Positions 47,881 to 58,189 are shown, numbered from the stretch's first letter. The stretch is DNA of 64,000 nt from Proteinivorax hydrogeniformans (GCF_040515995.1 NZ_CP159485.1:2046001-2110000), one strand, 5' to 3'. Numbers and translations are program-made. Notes: generated from the sequence alone by a model not told the origin.

Positions 47881-50244
47881 TCACTTTAACGTAACTATGC
47901 TAGCTCCCTGTCCCCCTTCTTTAAACCCACCAAACCTTGTGGAGTCAACATGAGGATGCTTCTTTAAATAACTGGTTATTCCCTCCCTTAACGCTCCTGT
48001 TCCTTTGCCATGAATTATAGTAACTTCTTTTAAACCCGCGACAAATGCTTCGTCTAAAAACTTATCAACTTTTAGGATACCTTCTTCCACATTTTCACCT
48101 CTTAAGTCTAAAGAATTTTTAGCGCTACTTTGAGCAGAAGCACCTTTCCCAGGGGTATAAACAGTGGTGCTAGGTTTTTGGTTAGATTGGAGCAATTGTA
48201 AATTTGATATCGGAGTTTTTACCTTCATAATCCCCACCTGACAAAGAACCTTTCCTTCTGAATCAGGAAGGCTTAAGATGGTTCCTTTTTGATTTACATC
48301 TAGCAACTTGACCTGTTCGCCTTTTTTAATTTTATCTGCTGTAACGTTTCCTTTTTCCTTTTCCCCAGAATATAAGTCTTTATCTATGGTTTTTTTAAGT
48401 CTTTGCCCATAAGTTGTTAATTTTCTATCTAAATCACCTTGAACCATTTCGCTACCCTGTCTTTTTAACTTTCTAATTTCTTTAACTAGCTGCTCGCTCT
48501 CTTTTTTAGCTTGGCGAACAATATCTCTAGCTTCTTCTTTTGATTTTTCTAGAACATTTTTCCGTTTCTGCTTCAGCTGCTCATTTTCATTGATATATTT
48601 AGATTTTACCCTTTCTACTTCTTCTTTTTGTCGCTCTAACGCTTTTGCCTTACTTTCATAGGCCATGCGTTTTTGCTCTAAATCTTCAATCATGTTGTCA
48701 ACTTTAGTATTTTGTGTACCCATTACTTTTTTAGCTTTATCCACAATTTCATCACTTAAGCCCAACCTTTTAGAAATCTCAAAGGCGTTGGATTTTCCAG
48801 GTATTCCCACAAGCAACCTATAGGTTGGTCTCAAGGTTTTAGAATCAAATTCCACAGACGCATTTTCTACGCCAGCGTTTTCATAAGCATATGTTTTTAA
48901 TTGAGAGTAATGAGTGGTAGCTATAGTTAATAGCCCCCTTTGCCTAAATAAGTCAAGTAAGCAGGTCGCTAAAGCAGAGCCTTCTATAGGATCGGTACCA
49001 GCTCCTAGTTCGTCAAAGAGCACCAATGAATTTTCTCGCGCCTTTTTTGTTATTTCCACAATATTTGTCATATGAGAAGAAAAAGTACTAAGTGACTGCT
49101 CTATGCTTTGTTCATCACCAATATCTGCGTAAATACCGTCAAGTAGCGGAAAGCTTGAGTCTTCTTTAGCTGGCACAAACATACCGCTCAATGCCATGGC
49201 TGTTAAAAGGCCAACTGTCTTGAGGGTTACTGTTTTCCCTCCAGTATTAGGTCCAGTAATTATAAGTGTAGTAAAGTCAGCACCGAGACGTACGGACATG
49301 GGGACAACTTCTTCATCGCTTATTAAGGGGTGGCGCCCTTCGTTTACTTTTATTAGATTTTCAGTGTTAATAATAGGTAAGCTAGCCTTTTGTACTTTGG
49401 CAAGTTTTGCTTTTGCGAAAACAAAGTCTATTTTTCCAACCAATTGATTGATAATTTCAAGATTTGAGCTCTCAGCTGCAACTTCTGCAGATAACTGGAT
49501 TAAAATCCTTTCAATCTCGTACCCTTCTTTTTTATACAACTCTGTTAACCTATTACCTATCTCAACAGCGTAACTAGGTTCCACAAAAAGAGTTTGCCCA
49601 GAGGCTGATAAGTCATGAACTATGCCAGGAACCTGTCCTTTATAATCTTTGTTCACCGGTATCACATAACGATCATTTCGCTGAGTAATAATCGGTTCTT
49701 GTAGGTACTTTTGATTTTTGGGGTTTCTTATATAACTTTCAAGTTTCTCCCTTAAAGTGTTGTGGTTTTTATAAATGGACCTGCGTATAGACTTGAGCTC
49801 AGATGATGCCTCGTCTTTTACTGAGCCATCCTCATCAATACATTTAAATAGGTTTTCCTGTAAATCTTTACATCGATCTAAATCTTTTACCATTGAGTAT
49901 AAAAACGGCGTTATATCTTGGTGTTTTTCAAGATAATTGACAATATCCTTAAAACACCGAAGCAGCATAAATATATTCCTAAGCTCTTTTCCTTTCAAAC
50001 TGCTACCCACATCTGCTCTCTTTAGATAATCAGTACAATCAACGAGCTCCTTTAAGGGTGCACTACCATATTTTAAAACTTCCACAGCTTCTGCTGTAAG
50101 CGTAATCTCTCTTTTTAATTGTTCTAGGTCATTTATAGGTTTTAATTTGGTGCTAACTGACTTGCCAACCTCTGACATAGCCTTCTCTGTTAGCATAGTC
50201 ACTATTTTATGGTACTCTAACGTTTTTAAATGCTTGTAATCCAA
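47881..50244 (-). CDS. mutS2: Endonuclease MutS2
   Basis: MutS2 suppresses homologous recombination and rescues stalled ribosomes in Bacillota. The 787-aa protein has no mismatch-recognition domain; it has the MutS core and clamp, Walker A 'GPNTGGKTVTLK' near residue 332, Walker B 'LVLFDELGAGTDP' near 408, a long coiled coil (about 510-620) and a C-terminal Smr nuclease domain ('LDLRGENVEEG' near 710 and 'HGKGTGALREG' near 743). The start is TTG after AAGGAGG. Confidence 0.96.
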   Translation of the reverse strand: MDYKHLKTLEYHKIVTMLTEKAMSEVGKSVSTKLKPINDLEQLKREITLTAEAVEVLKYGSAPLKELVDCTDYLKRADVGSSLKGKELRNIFMLLRCFKDIVNYLEKHQDITPFLYSMVKDLDRCKDLQENLFKCIDEDGSVKDEASSELKSIRRSIYKNHNTLREKLESYIRNPKNQKYLQEPIITQRNDRYVIPVNKDYKGQVPGIVHDLSASGQTLFVEPSYAVEIGNRLTELYKKEGYEIERILIQLSAEVAAESSNLEIINQLVGKIDFVFAKAKLAKVQKASLPIINTENLIKVNEGRHPLISDEEVVPMSVRLGADFTTLIITGPNTGGKTVTLKTVGLLTAMALSGMFVPAKEDSSFPLLDGIYADIGDEQSIEQSLSTFSSHMTNIVEITKKARENSLVLFDELGAGTDPIEGSALATCLLDLFRQRGLLTIATTHYSQLKTYAYENAGVENASVEFDSKTLRPTYRLLVGIPGKSNAFEISKRLGLSDEIVDKAKKVMGTQNTKVDNMIEDLEQKRMAYESKAKALERQKEEVERVKSKYINENEQLKQKRKNVLEKSKEEARDIVRQAKKESEQLVKEIRKLKRQGSEMVQGDLDRKLTTYGQRLKKTIDKDLYSGEKEKGNVTADKIKKGEQVKLLDVNQKGTILSLPDSEGKVLCQVGIMKVKTPISNLQLLQSNQKPSTTVYTPGKGASAQSSAKNSLDLRGENVEEGILKVDKFLDEAFVAGLKEVTIIHGKGTGALREGITSYLKKHPHVDSTRFGGFKEGGQGASIVTLK

Positions 50245-50250
50245 AACGAA

Positions 50251-51903
50251 CTACCTCCTTAGATAATCCAAGAGTTTCTCCCTCTCCCAACAGTTTATTA
50301 TATCTTCTTTTGATAGCCAACCCCTTTTTGCCACGGAAATTCCCAAATCTATATTAGAAAGTTCATCAGCACTATGACTATCAGTGTTGACAGATATATA
50401 ACCCCCCATACTTTTTACAACTCTCACCCACTTTTCGTCAAGATCCAATCTATATGGAGAACTGTTTATTTCTATTGCTTTTTTCTGTTTGTGGGCTTCT
50501 TTTATCACAGCCGGTATATCAATTTCATAAGGCTCTCTTTTTAAAAGCAACCTCCCAGACGGATGCCCAATGATATGAACTGCAGGGTTATTTATAGCGT
50601 TAATCATCCTTTTTGTCATTTCTTTTTTTCCCATCTTAAAGTTAGAGTGTACCGAGGCAACGATAACATCAAAATTTTTTAAAAATTCGTCGTCAAAATC
50701 TAAGCTGCCATCCTTTAAAATGTCAACTTCTACTCCTTTTAGTAGTAAAACATCGCTCTTTTTCTGTAAAGCATCAATAGCTTCAAATTGTCTATAAAAT
50801 CGCTCTTTATCTAATCCACCAGCTATCTTTAACGACTTACTGTGATCAGTTATAGCTAAGTAGCTATAATTTAATTGTTCAGCTTTCTTTACCATTTCTT
50901 CTAATGAGCTTAAGCCATCACTATAGTTTGTATGTATATGTAGGTCACCCTTAACATCACTTTTTCGTGCTAGCATAGGTACCCCAAAGTTTTTGGCTAA
51001 AGCTATTTCACCTTTCCCCTCTCTAAGCTGGGGGGGGACGAATTGGATTTTAAGTTGTGAATAGATCTCTTTTTCATCTTTATCTTTACACATTTCTTTG
51101 CTAAAACCAGCTACTTCTAACCTTTTTAAGTGCGACTGAGCGCCAGTGTATTTTATAAGGTTGTACCCTTTAAGGCTAGGATTACAATGATAGATTATTA
51201 GGGGAATTTTAAAATCACTAATTTCAAATTTCCCTTTTTTAAACTCAACCTTAGAGAAAGTTTGCTCTATTTTATGAGCAATAGAATTTTTTGAAGTTAC
51301 TATGAGAATCTCAACCCTAGTTATCAGTTTACTTTGACGTCGCAAATCACCAACAATGCATATTTGATCCCCTTTTGTTAACGAACTTTCCAGCATGTTT
51401 TTAACCTTATCACACATAACTTTACCACTAACTAACAAGTGTTGTCTACCATAGGCTAAGTATTCCAATAAGTTTCTCTTAATCTTCTGAGCAGTTTGCG
51501 GCCCTATCCCGTCGATTTTTGTTACTTCTCTTTTTTCTAAGGCGATCTGCAGATCTTTAATGCTTGATACATCAAGCTTTTTGTGTAACTTATGCGCTAA
51601 ACTTGGTGTTAAACCAGAAATATAGGTTAACTCTGCCAGCCCGTCGGGCACCTCTTCTTTTAACCTCTTTAACTTAGTGCTATAACCTAACTTAACTGTT
51701 GAGCTGATTTCTTTGGCTAGTTTTTCCCCTACACCAGGTAACTTAGTTAGAGAGCTACTCTCCATCAGTTCTAAAACTGGCTCAGCTCTCTCTATAGTCC
51801 GTGCCGCTTTTATATAACTTTTACCTTTATAGGGATTTTCACCTTTAAGCTGCAGGTAATTTCCTATCTCTTTTAATATTAACGAAAGCTCTAAATTATC
51901 CAT
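50251..51903 (-). CDS. PolX-like protein with degenerate polymerase domain and intact PHP domain
   Basis: The 550-aa protein has the PolX layout: two helix-hairpin-helix regions (about 50-145), a family X polymerase core (about 150-300) and a C-terminal PHP nuclease (from about 318). The PHP metal motifs are present: 'DLHIHTNYSDG', 'ITDHSKS', 'GVEVDIL', 'VASVHSN', 'IIGHPSGR', 'EINSSP' and 'NTDSHS'. In the polymerase, the GS..RG and DxD region is 'VGDLRRQSKLITRVEILIV', so the catalytic aspartates appear lost, and the later VDLR-type strand is 'KIPLIIYHC'. It probably works as a PHP exonuclease only. ATG follows GGGGG. Confidence 0.85.
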   Translation of the reverse strand: MDNLELSLILKEIGNYLQLKGENPYKGKSYIKAARTIERAEPVLELMESSSLTKLPGVGEKLAKEISSTVKLGYSTKLKRLKEEVPDGLAELTYISGLTPSLAHKLHKKLDVSSIKDLQIALEKREVTKIDGIGPQTAQKIKRNLLEYLAYGRQHLLVSGKVMCDKVKNMLESSLTKGDQICIVGDLRRQSKLITRVEILIVTSKNSIAHKIEQTFSKVEFKKGKFEISDFKIPLIIYHCNPSLKGYNLIKYTGAQSHLKRLEVAGFSKEMCKDKDEKEIYSQLKIQFVPPQLREGKGEIALAKNFGVPMLARKSDVKGDLHIHTNYSDGLSSLEEMVKKAEQLNYSYLAITDHSKSLKIAGGLDKERFYRQFEAIDALQKKSDVLLLKGVEVDILKDGSLDFDDEFLKNFDVIVASVHSNFKMGKKEMTKRMINAINNPAVHIIGHPSGRLLLKREPYEIDIPAVIKEAHKQKKAIEINSSPYRLDLDEKWVRVVKSMGGYISVNTDSHSADELSNIDLGISVAKRGWLSKEDIINCWEREKLLDYLRR

Positions 51904-51965
51904 ATATACCCCCGCTTGTCAGATTATTCACTTATAAGTATACCCGTCTATTTATATTTAAAAAC

Positions 51966-51999
51966 AAAAGTCCAGCACCGAAAATCCGTTGCTGGACTT
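51966..51999 (-). terminator. Terminator after cvpA
   Basis: A 10-bp stem (aagtccagca / tgctggactt) with a 12-nt loop and T-run on the minus strand, 14 nt past the cvpA stop; it separates polX-mutS2 from cvpA. Confidence 0.85.
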
Positions 52000-52012
52000 A
52001 ACTTAAGTTTTT

Positions 52013-52549
52013 TTATACCTGACCAATTATATCATGCAATCTATTATACATTCGAGGGAAAATGTCTTCAAGCTGGGTAGCTATTAATGATGATTCCAAG
52101 GAATTTTGTATTGTAGGTATTGCCATAAAAGAAAGAATCCACACTAACAAGACAGAAAGTACAACTCCCTTAACAAGGCCTATTGCTGTTCCGCCTACTT
52201 TATTAAACGATCCAATAACAGGTATCTTGTTAAAAACTGAGGTAGTAAAAAGAAGAAATGATAAACCATAACGAACTATAAAAAACACTATTACAGCTCC
52301 TACTGAATTCATAAATGATAAAATAGGATTAACTCCACCCTCCACTGCCGTCTGAACAACGATTGACTCAGCTAGGGTTTCTAGGCCTAAAGCTCCCAAA
52401 ATGGTGCTACCTACAAATGGTCCAAGCCTAGATGCAGCAAAGTAAGCGATCAAAATGCTGCTTAGCTCTAGAACCATTCTAATAAGGCCTTTATTCCTTC
52501 CTATATAAACATTTAGTAATATAAAACCTATTAATAAGATATCTAGCAC
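52013..52549 (-). CDS. cvpA: CvpA family membrane protein
   Basis: A 178-aa protein with four to five membrane segments and the CvpA pattern near the start ('DILLIGFILLNVYIGRNKGLI'), 'AYFAASRLGPFV' and 'GSFNKVGGTAIGLVKGVVLS' near residue 113. In other bacteria it is linked to colicin V export, but the general role is unclear. The GTG start follows GGAGGAG one nucleotide after zapA. Confidence 0.9.
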   Translation of the reverse strand: MLDILLIGFILLNVYIGRNKGLIRMVLELSSILIAYFAASRLGPFVGSTILGALGLETLAESIVVQTAVEGGVNPILSFMNSVGAVIVFFIVRYGLSFLLFTTSVFNKIPVIGSFNKVGGTAIGLVKGVVLSVLLVWILSFMAIPTIQNSLESSLIATQLEDIFPRMYNRLHDIIGQV

Positions 52550-52550
52550 T

Positions 52551-52823
52551 TTAATCTCCTCCGTTTTCCTCTTGCTCTATCATTTCCAAAAGCTCTTGTT
52601 GTTCTTTCTCCAAGGCTATATACTTATCTGCAATATGCATGGCAGCCATTATTGCCACTTTAGAAGAGCTTAGTTTTGGATTCTTCTCTTTTATTAGGCA
52701 CATTTGTTTATCTACCATATGGGCTAGTTTGGCTACATGTTCTGGTGGATTGCTACCTTTAATTATATAATCTTCACCATAAATTTTAACAACAGTCCTA
52801 TTATCATCGTTAATTGTCCCCAT
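52551..52823 (-). CDS. zapA: Cell division protein ZapA
   Basis: ZapA stabilises the FtsZ ring. The 90-aa protein has the ZapA domain start ('TVVKIYGEDYIIKG', about 8-21) and a C-terminal coiled-coil helix rich in Glu and Lys ('HIADKYIALEKEQQELLEMIE'). The frame opens further upstream, but AGGAGGGG lies before the ATG at 52823 (MGTINDD). It is directly followed by cvpA. Confidence 0.9.
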   Translation of the reverse strand: MGTINDDNRTVVKIYGEDYIIKGSNPPEHVAKLAHMVDKQMCLIKEKNPKLSSSKVAIMAAMHIADKYIALEKEQQELLEMIEQEENGGD

Positions 52824-52923
52824 GTTCTCCCCTCCTACGAAAACAAGCAAAAAGTATTATTAACATTATACACTAAAATAAACTTTTTTGAAAATATATT
52901 CATTATTTTCAAACTGCTTGTGT

Positions 52924-55302
52924 TTAGCGCAGCAAAGCTTGAAATTTCTTTTCCAACAACTGCATTACTTGCTTCATTGACTTGTTTATTTCCTTCTCTT
53001 TTAGGGTCTTTTCAGCCTGAATTATTATCGATAGTGCCACACTTTTCTTTCCTGCTTCTATGTTCTCACCTTGATAAACATCGAAAACATCACTATCGTT
53101 GATATATTTAATGTTCGATTTTTTAATTTCATCTATCATATCGCCGGTTTGTACATCTTCATCTACTACAACTGCTAAGTCTCGAGAAACAGCAGGGTGC
53201 TTAGGTATGCTACGATAGGTTATTTGAGCATCCCAATACGAAACTAACTTACTTAGGTTTAGCTCTATTACTATAACATCCCCTTTGATATCCCAATTAT
53301 CAGATATTTCGGGGTGAATTTCACCAATGACACCTACAATTTCACCATTAACTATAATGTCGCCACTTTTGTTCGGATGATAACTTTCAGTTTTTGAACG
53401 CTTAAGCGACCAATTATCTATGTTTAACATGCTGAACAAATTCTCTAGCGTCCCTTTAGCAGTATAGAAATCATTTGCAGAACTTTTTCCTTCCTGCCAA
53501 TGCTGGCCACTAGTTTCTGAAGTCATAGCTACAGCCAAAATATTCTCTTCTATAGGATGCTTAATTAGGGGTAGCTCCTTTGCGATATACACTTTTCCAA
53601 CCTCGAAAATTTCTACCTGCTGAATATTGTGCTTTTGGTTATGAGAGACAGCAGCCATAATCGAAGGAAGCATAGATGTACGCATCAAACTCTCGTTTTC
53701 ACTTAAAGGATTAGATAACTTTATAGAGCTATCTAATTCCATGTTAGTTTTCTGATAATGCTCTTTTGATATAAATGGATAAGACATTGTTTCAAAAAAG
53801 CCTAGAGATGTTAAAGTGTCTTTTAACTCATCGATAACCCTTGCGTTTTTACTTTTTTCACCCACTGTGGTTTCCATATCAGGTAAAGAGGTTGGGATGT
53901 TATTGTAGCCTACCATTCTTGCAACCTCTTCAATTAAATCTACGGTCTGAGTCAAGTCTACCCTGTATGAAGGAGGTATAACCTCTATTTTTTCTTTTAC
54001 CTCAACCTCACACTCTAGTCTTTTAAATATATCAATAATTTCCTCATTTGATAAAGTTAACCCCAACTTACTATTTATTTCTGCAGCTTCTATTGAAATA
54101 GGCTTAGCAGAAAAAGAAAAATCACCCGCTAATACTCTGCCGTTTAATTTAGCATCACATATGTCGGTCAAAAGTCTATTAGCTCTATTAGCAGCAGTTA
54201 TTACCCTGGCAGGGTCCACTCCTTTTTCAAATCTTGTAGATGCATCGGTTTTAATCCCTTGCTCCTTAGCTTTTGTTCTAACCGAGATAGGGTCAAAATA
54301 AGCAGATTCTAGGACGATGTTGGTAGTTGTGTCTTTTACCTCACTATCTAACCCACCGATAACTCCGGCCAACGCTAAAGGTCTATTTCCATCTGTTATC
54401 AACAAAGATTCTTTCGACACCTTTCTCTTTTCATCGTCTAAAGTTATGAATTCCATACTATCACAAGCTTCCTTAACCACTACTTTATTTGATAAAATTG
54501 TTTCCTTATCAAAACAATGTAAGGGTTGCCCTAACTCTAACATTACGTAATTTGAAATATCAACCACGTTGTTAATTGGGCGAACATTAGCTTTTAAAAG
54601 TCGGATTTGTAGCCAGATAGGTGAGGGTTTTACACTTACATCTTGTAACACCTGTGCAACATAGTTTTTACAGCCTTCAGTCTCTATATCCACTTCAAAA
54701 TCAACTGCCTTATTTTCATCTTCCAATTGTTCTGGATAGACAAATTCCGCCCCAGTTATAGCCTTAATTTCTTTGGCAACACCTACCATATTTAGACAGT
54801 CGCCACGGTTTGGTGTTAAGTCCAATTCAAAAACATAGTCATCTAGGTCTAAAGCTTCCTCTATTGAAATTCCAACTGAAGTATCGGACGGTAGGATTAA
54901 TATCCCATCTTCAAAAACTACGTCGAGGTTAAGCTCTTCGCCTGCACAGAGCATCCCGTAGGATTCTACCCCTCTAATTTTAGACTTTTTGATTTTAAAA
55001 TTACCAGGTAGAATTGTTCCAACAGTGGCAAACGGAACTTTCTGCCCCACTTTAATGTTTTGTGCTCCGCAAACAACTTGATATAATTCCTTCCCATCAC
55101 TGACTTCTGTTATAGAAAGTTTGTCTGCATCTGGGTGTGGACTTATTTTTTTAATTTCCGCTACTATAACTCCATCTAAGTTGTCAAAGGGTTTATAAAC
55201 ATGCTCCACAACCACTCCTGCATCTGTTAGCTTCTCTGCAAGCTGATTATGGTTATCATCTATATTAACATATTCTTTTAACCAATTATAAGATATTCTC
55301 AT
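52924..55302 (-). CDS. pheT: Phenylalanyl-tRNA synthetase beta subunit
   Basis: The beta chain of the (alpha-beta)2 PheRS. The product starts MRISYNWLKEYV from the ATG at 55302, 8 nt after GGAGG; 792 aa. It carries the tRNA-binding domain ('VCGAQNIKVGQKVPFATVG', about 85), B3/B4 editing domains, B5 ('LTLSNEEI'), and the ferredoxin-like anticodon-binding domain at the end ('SKHPAVSRDLAVVVD'-like). Four nucleotides separate it from pheS. Confidence 0.96.
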   Translation of the reverse strand: MRISYNWLKEYVNIDDNHNQLAEKLTDAGVVVEHVYKPFDNLDGVIVAEIKKISPHPDADKLSITEVSDGKELYQVVCGAQNIKVGQKVPFATVGTILPGNFKIKKSKIRGVESYGMLCAGEELNLDVVFEDGILILPSDTSVGISIEEALDLDDYVFELDLTPNRGDCLNMVGVAKEIKAITGAEFVYPEQLEDENKAVDFEVDIETEGCKNYVAQVLQDVSVKPSPIWLQIRLLKANVRPINNVVDISNYVMLELGQPLHCFDKETILSNKVVVKEACDSMEFITLDDEKRKVSKESLLITDGNRPLALAGVIGGLDSEVKDTTTNIVLESAYFDPISVRTKAKEQGIKTDASTRFEKGVDPARVITAANRANRLLTDICDAKLNGRVLAGDFSFSAKPISIEAAEINSKLGLTLSNEEIIDIFKRLECEVEVKEKIEVIPPSYRVDLTQTVDLIEEVARMVGYNNIPTSLPDMETTVGEKSKNARVIDELKDTLTSLGFFETMSYPFISKEHYQKTNMELDSSIKLSNPLSENESLMRTSMLPSIMAAVSHNQKHNIQQVEIFEVGKVYIAKELPLIKHPIEENILAVAMTSETSGQHWQEGKSSANDFYTAKGTLENLFSMLNIDNWSLKRSKTESYHPNKSGDIIVNGEIVGVIGEIHPEISDNWDIKGDVIVIELNLSKLVSYWDAQITYRSIPKHPAVSRDLAVVVDEDVQTGDMIDEIKKSNIKYINDSDVFDVYQGENIEAGKKSVALSIIIQAEKTLKEKEINKSMKQVMQLLEKKFQALLR

Positions 55303-55306
55303 GTAT

Positions 55307-56338
55307 TTAACCTCCAATGAATTGTTTTGAAACTCTTATATCACCGCTATAAAAATCTCGTATGTCTTTTACCCCGTATTTTAACATAGCTACTCTCTCG
55401 ATGCCGATGCCAAAGGCGAAACCTTGAACTTTGTTGGGATCATACCCTGCGTTTTTCAATACATTAGGGTGCACCATTCCTGCGCCTAATATTTCTACCC
55501 ATCCTGTTTGAGAACAAGTCCCACAACCATCTCCATCACACATGATACAACTTATGTCCACTTCAGCACTAGGCTCTGTAAAAGGGAAATAGCTTGGGCG
55601 AAGCCTGATTTTCTTATCTTTACCGAACATCTTCTGTGCAAATAACAATAAAGTGCCCTTTAAGTCAGCCATTGTTATATTTTCATCTACAACTAACCCC
55701 TCTAACTGCTGAAATACAGGCGAGTGTGTAGGATCATCATCTTTTCTAAACACTCTACCTGGACTTACTATCTTGACAGGTAGTTTGCCTTCTTTTTTTA
55801 ACATCGTTCTAACCTGAACTGGAGATGTGTGGGTTCTTAGCAGAAACTCATCGGTAATATAAAATGTATCTTGCATATCCCGGGCTGGATGCGTTGCTGG
55901 TAGGTTCAAAGCTTCGAAATTATAGAATTCATTTTCAATTTCTGGGCCTTCAACAATCTCATAACCCATTGATATAAAAGTTTCTTCCATAGCCCTCTTA
56001 ACAATTGTCAAAGGATTTAAACCACCTATATTCCTTCCTGTACCAGGCAGAGTTATGTCTATTGACTCTTTTAGAAGCTTATCCTCTAACTCTTTTTGTT
56101 TTAAATAATCTTCCTTTTTCTCAGTTAAGCTTTGTATTTCCTCCTTAACTTCATTGGCAAGTTTACCCATGACAGGTCTTTCTTCAGGAGATAAAGAACC
56201 CATTTGCCTCAACAATGTAGTAATTTCTCCTTTTTTCCCTAAGTAGTTGACCTTTAATTCATTTAACTGAGCTAATGATGAAGCGCTATCTATTTCTTTT
56301 TTTGCAGCTTGTAAAATTGAGTTTAACTCGTTTTTCAT
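55307..56338 (-). CDS. pheS: Phenylalanyl-tRNA synthetase alpha subunit
   Basis: The catalytic alpha chain, 343 aa (normal). It has an N-terminal coiled coil (about 1-85), motif 2 '[21 protein letters not shown]' near 196, and motif 3 '[17 protein letters not shown]' near 305. ATG follows GGAGGG. It is behind a T-box and cotranscribed with pheT. Confidence 0.97.
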   Translation of the reverse strand: MKNELNSILQAAKKEIDSASSLAQLNELKVNYLGKKGEITTLLRQMGSLSPEERPVMGKLANEVKEEIQSLTEKKEDYLKQKELEDKLLKESIDITLPGTGRNIGGLNPLTIVKRAMEETFISMGYEIVEGPEIENEFYNFEALNLPATHPARDMQDTFYITDEFLLRTHTSPVQVRTMLKKEGKLPVKIVSPGRVFRKDDDPTHSPVFQQLEGLVVDENITMADLKGTLLLFAQKMFGKDKKIRLRPSYFPFTEPSAEVDISCIMCDGDGCGTCSQTGWVEILGAGMVHPNVLKNAGYDPNKVQGFAFGIGIERVAMLKYGVKDIRDFYSGDIRVSKQFIGG

Positions 56339-56382
56339 ATCTATCCCTCCAATTTGCTAGTTACATTGTAAAATAAAAAAAT

Positions 56383-56600
56383 CCGCCCCAAATTGGGACG
56401 GAAAATTCCGCGGTACCACCCAAGTTGCTTAAAGTAAGCCCCTCGACACCTTTAACGGAGTGCACCGGATAAGCTTACTAAGCTGAGCCGTTAAGCTTAC
56501 CAATTTGAAAGTGAATTCAGCTACATCTCTCTTTAGAAGCTCTCATCCTATGCTCCTTTTTCTGTAAAAGAGGTTATGTGCCTACTATCTTTCGCTCTAT
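56383..56600 (-). promoter_or_regulatory. T-box riboswitch leader of pheST, Phe (UUC) specifier
   Basis: The conserved T-box GGGTGGTACCGCGG is at 56408-56422 in reverse complement, followed by a terminator hairpin (CCGTCCCAATTTGGGGCGG region with a T-run). The AGAGAG-type Stem I loop is present. In Stem I the pattern GAA-UUC-A just before the closing helix (GAAAG/CUUUC) places UUC in the specifier loop at 56513-56515, consistent with the Phe enzyme downstream. Read by eye and aligned with the other two leaders. Confidence 0.9.
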
Positions 56601-56635
56601 CATTTGGCTATACTCATTTTTTTCTTATACTTCAG

Positions 56636-56664
56636 ATAATATGTCACTACTCCGGTTTGAACAA
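56636..56664 (-). promoter_or_regulatory. Candidate pheST promoter
   Basis: -35 TTGTTC (56659-56664), a 17-nt spacer and -10 TATTAT (56636-56641), about 30 nt before Stem I. Moderate match. Confidence 0.45.
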
Positions 56665-56759
56665 ATAACTTCCAAAACTTATCTTTACCCATATATCTTT
56701 CCCTCCCGGCAATAGTATATAAGCAATGATAACATATTTTCTGACTTTTTACAAATCTA

Positions 56760-57527
56760 TTACGAAGACTGAAGTTTATACAACATAATTCCAGCAGCTA
56801 CTGCTACATTTAAGGACTCTATTTCCCCATATATAGGAAGTTTCACACTAACTCCTGGCATTTTTTGAACAGATGTTGAGATGCCGTTAGCTTCATTACC
56901 TACTACCAGACAGTAATTACGATTAGGGAGGTCAACATCTCCCCAATATTCGCCCTCTAAGTCACTTTTTATAAGTGTTAGCTCCCGGTTAGATATAAAT
57001 TCTTTTAAGTCGTTCAAATCTAAATCATACACAATAGGTATGTTATGTAATGCACCCATAGTGGCACGTAAAACCTTGTCATTAAATATATCCACAGTTC
57101 CTTTTAATAATAACATTCCATCTACACCACTTGCAACAGCAGTTCGAATAATTGTTCCTAAATTTCCAGGGTCCTGAACTCTGTCAATCACTATATAGTT
57201 ACCCTTACTTAGATCTTCTATTTTAAAATCTGGCCTTTGTACAAGAGCAGCTATACCCTGAGTTGTGTCTGTACTTGAAATAGTGTTAAAAAGATTATCA
57301 CTTATAGTTATTATCTTATCATTACTAAAGCTATTTAACAGCTTTTCATACTTTTTAATCATCCCATCTTGAAGCAAAAGCTTTTCTATTAGGTTTGGGG
57401 TTTTTTCAGCTATTTCATGGACAAACCTCTCACCCTCAGCTAAATAGAAGTTCTCTTTACTTTTCTTCCCTTTTTTCTTGTTCAACAAAATTTTTTTTAT
57501 TAAGGGATTATCTTTTGAGGATATCAT
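56760..57527 (-). CDS. TrmH/SpoU-family rRNA 2'-O-methyltransferase
   Basis: A 255-aa SPOUT methyltransferase with an N-terminal L30e-like substrate-binding region (about 1-95), then the SpoU motifs: 'VQDPGNLGTIIRTAVASG' (about 118-135), 'VVGNEANGIS' (about 209) and 'LPIYGEIESLNVAVAAGIMLY' (about 232). It resembles the YsgA/RlmB-like group that modifies 23S rRNA ribose. Its start overlaps the trkA-like gene's end (ATGA). Confidence 0.9.
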   Translation of the reverse strand: MISSKDNPLIKKILLNKKKGKKSKENFYLAEGERFVHEIAEKTPNLIEKLLLQDGMIKKYEKLLNSFSNDKIITISDNLFNTISSTDTTQGIAALVQRPDFKIEDLSKGNYIVIDRVQDPGNLGTIIRTAVASGVDGMLLLKGTVDIFNDKVLRATMGALHNIPIVYDLDLNDLKEFISNRELTLIKSDLEGEYWGDVDLPNRNYCLVVGNEANGISTSVQKMPGVSVKLPIYGEIESLNVAVAAGIMLYKLQSS

Positions 57528-58177
57528 TTTTCTCGCTCCTCAATCTTCTTTAAGCTTTTATTGCTACCAATTACCACTAAGATATCGCCCTCTTTAATTT
57601 CAATATCTGCAGTAGGAGAAACATTTATATCATCCCCTGTCTTTATAGCCATGACATTAATCCCCACCTTTGCTCTTAAGTCCAGCTTCTCTAAACTTTT
57701 ATTAACCATAAAATCAGGTGCGGTAATCTCCACTATGCTGTAATCCGGCGCCAATTCAATATAATCCAATATATTGGTTGCTGTTAAGTTATTGGCCACT
57801 CGGGTCCCCATATCTCTTTCGGGAAAAACAACCCTATCTGCCCCTGTTTTCCAAAGAACCTTACCGTGCAGTTCATTTTGTGCTTTGGCAACCACGTAGG
57901 GAACACCCAAATCCTTTAAAAGTAGTGTAGCTAAAATACTCGCCTGAATGTCCTGTCCAATTCCTACAATGCCTACATCAAAATTCCTAAGCCCTAAGCC
58001 TTTTAGGGCATGCTCATCTGTAGCATCAACTTGAATCACATGTGTAGTAAACTCTAGTGCTTCCTGCGTACGCTCTTCACTTCTATCTAAACCTAAAACC
58101 TCATATCCCATGTTGTTAAGTTTTTTAGCTACGCTATTTCCAAATCTACCTAACCCTACTACTACAAACTGTTTCAT
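57524..58177 (-). CDS. ktrA: Potassium uptake regulatory subunit (TrkA/KtrA type)
   Basis: The 217-aa cytoplasmic RCK protein has an RCK_N Rossmann domain ('VVVGLGRFGNSVAKKL', about 5-20, then 'GLDRSEERTQEA') and an RCK_C domain (about 140-215). It gates the KtrB/TrkH channel encoded just downstream of it in the same transcript. ATG follows AAAGGAGGG. Confidence 0.93.
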   Translation of the reverse strand: MKQFVVVGLGRFGNSVAKKLNNMGYEVLGLDRSEERTQEALEFTTHVIQVDATDEHALKGLGLRNFDVGIVGIGQDIQASILATLLLKDLGVPYVVAKAQNELHGKVLWKTGADRVVFPERDMGTRVANNLTATNILDYIELAPDYSIVEITAPDFMVNKSLEKLDLRAKVGINVMAIKTGDDINVSPTADIEIKEGDILVVIGSNKSLKKIEEREK

Positions 58178-58189
58178 ATTAACCCTCCT

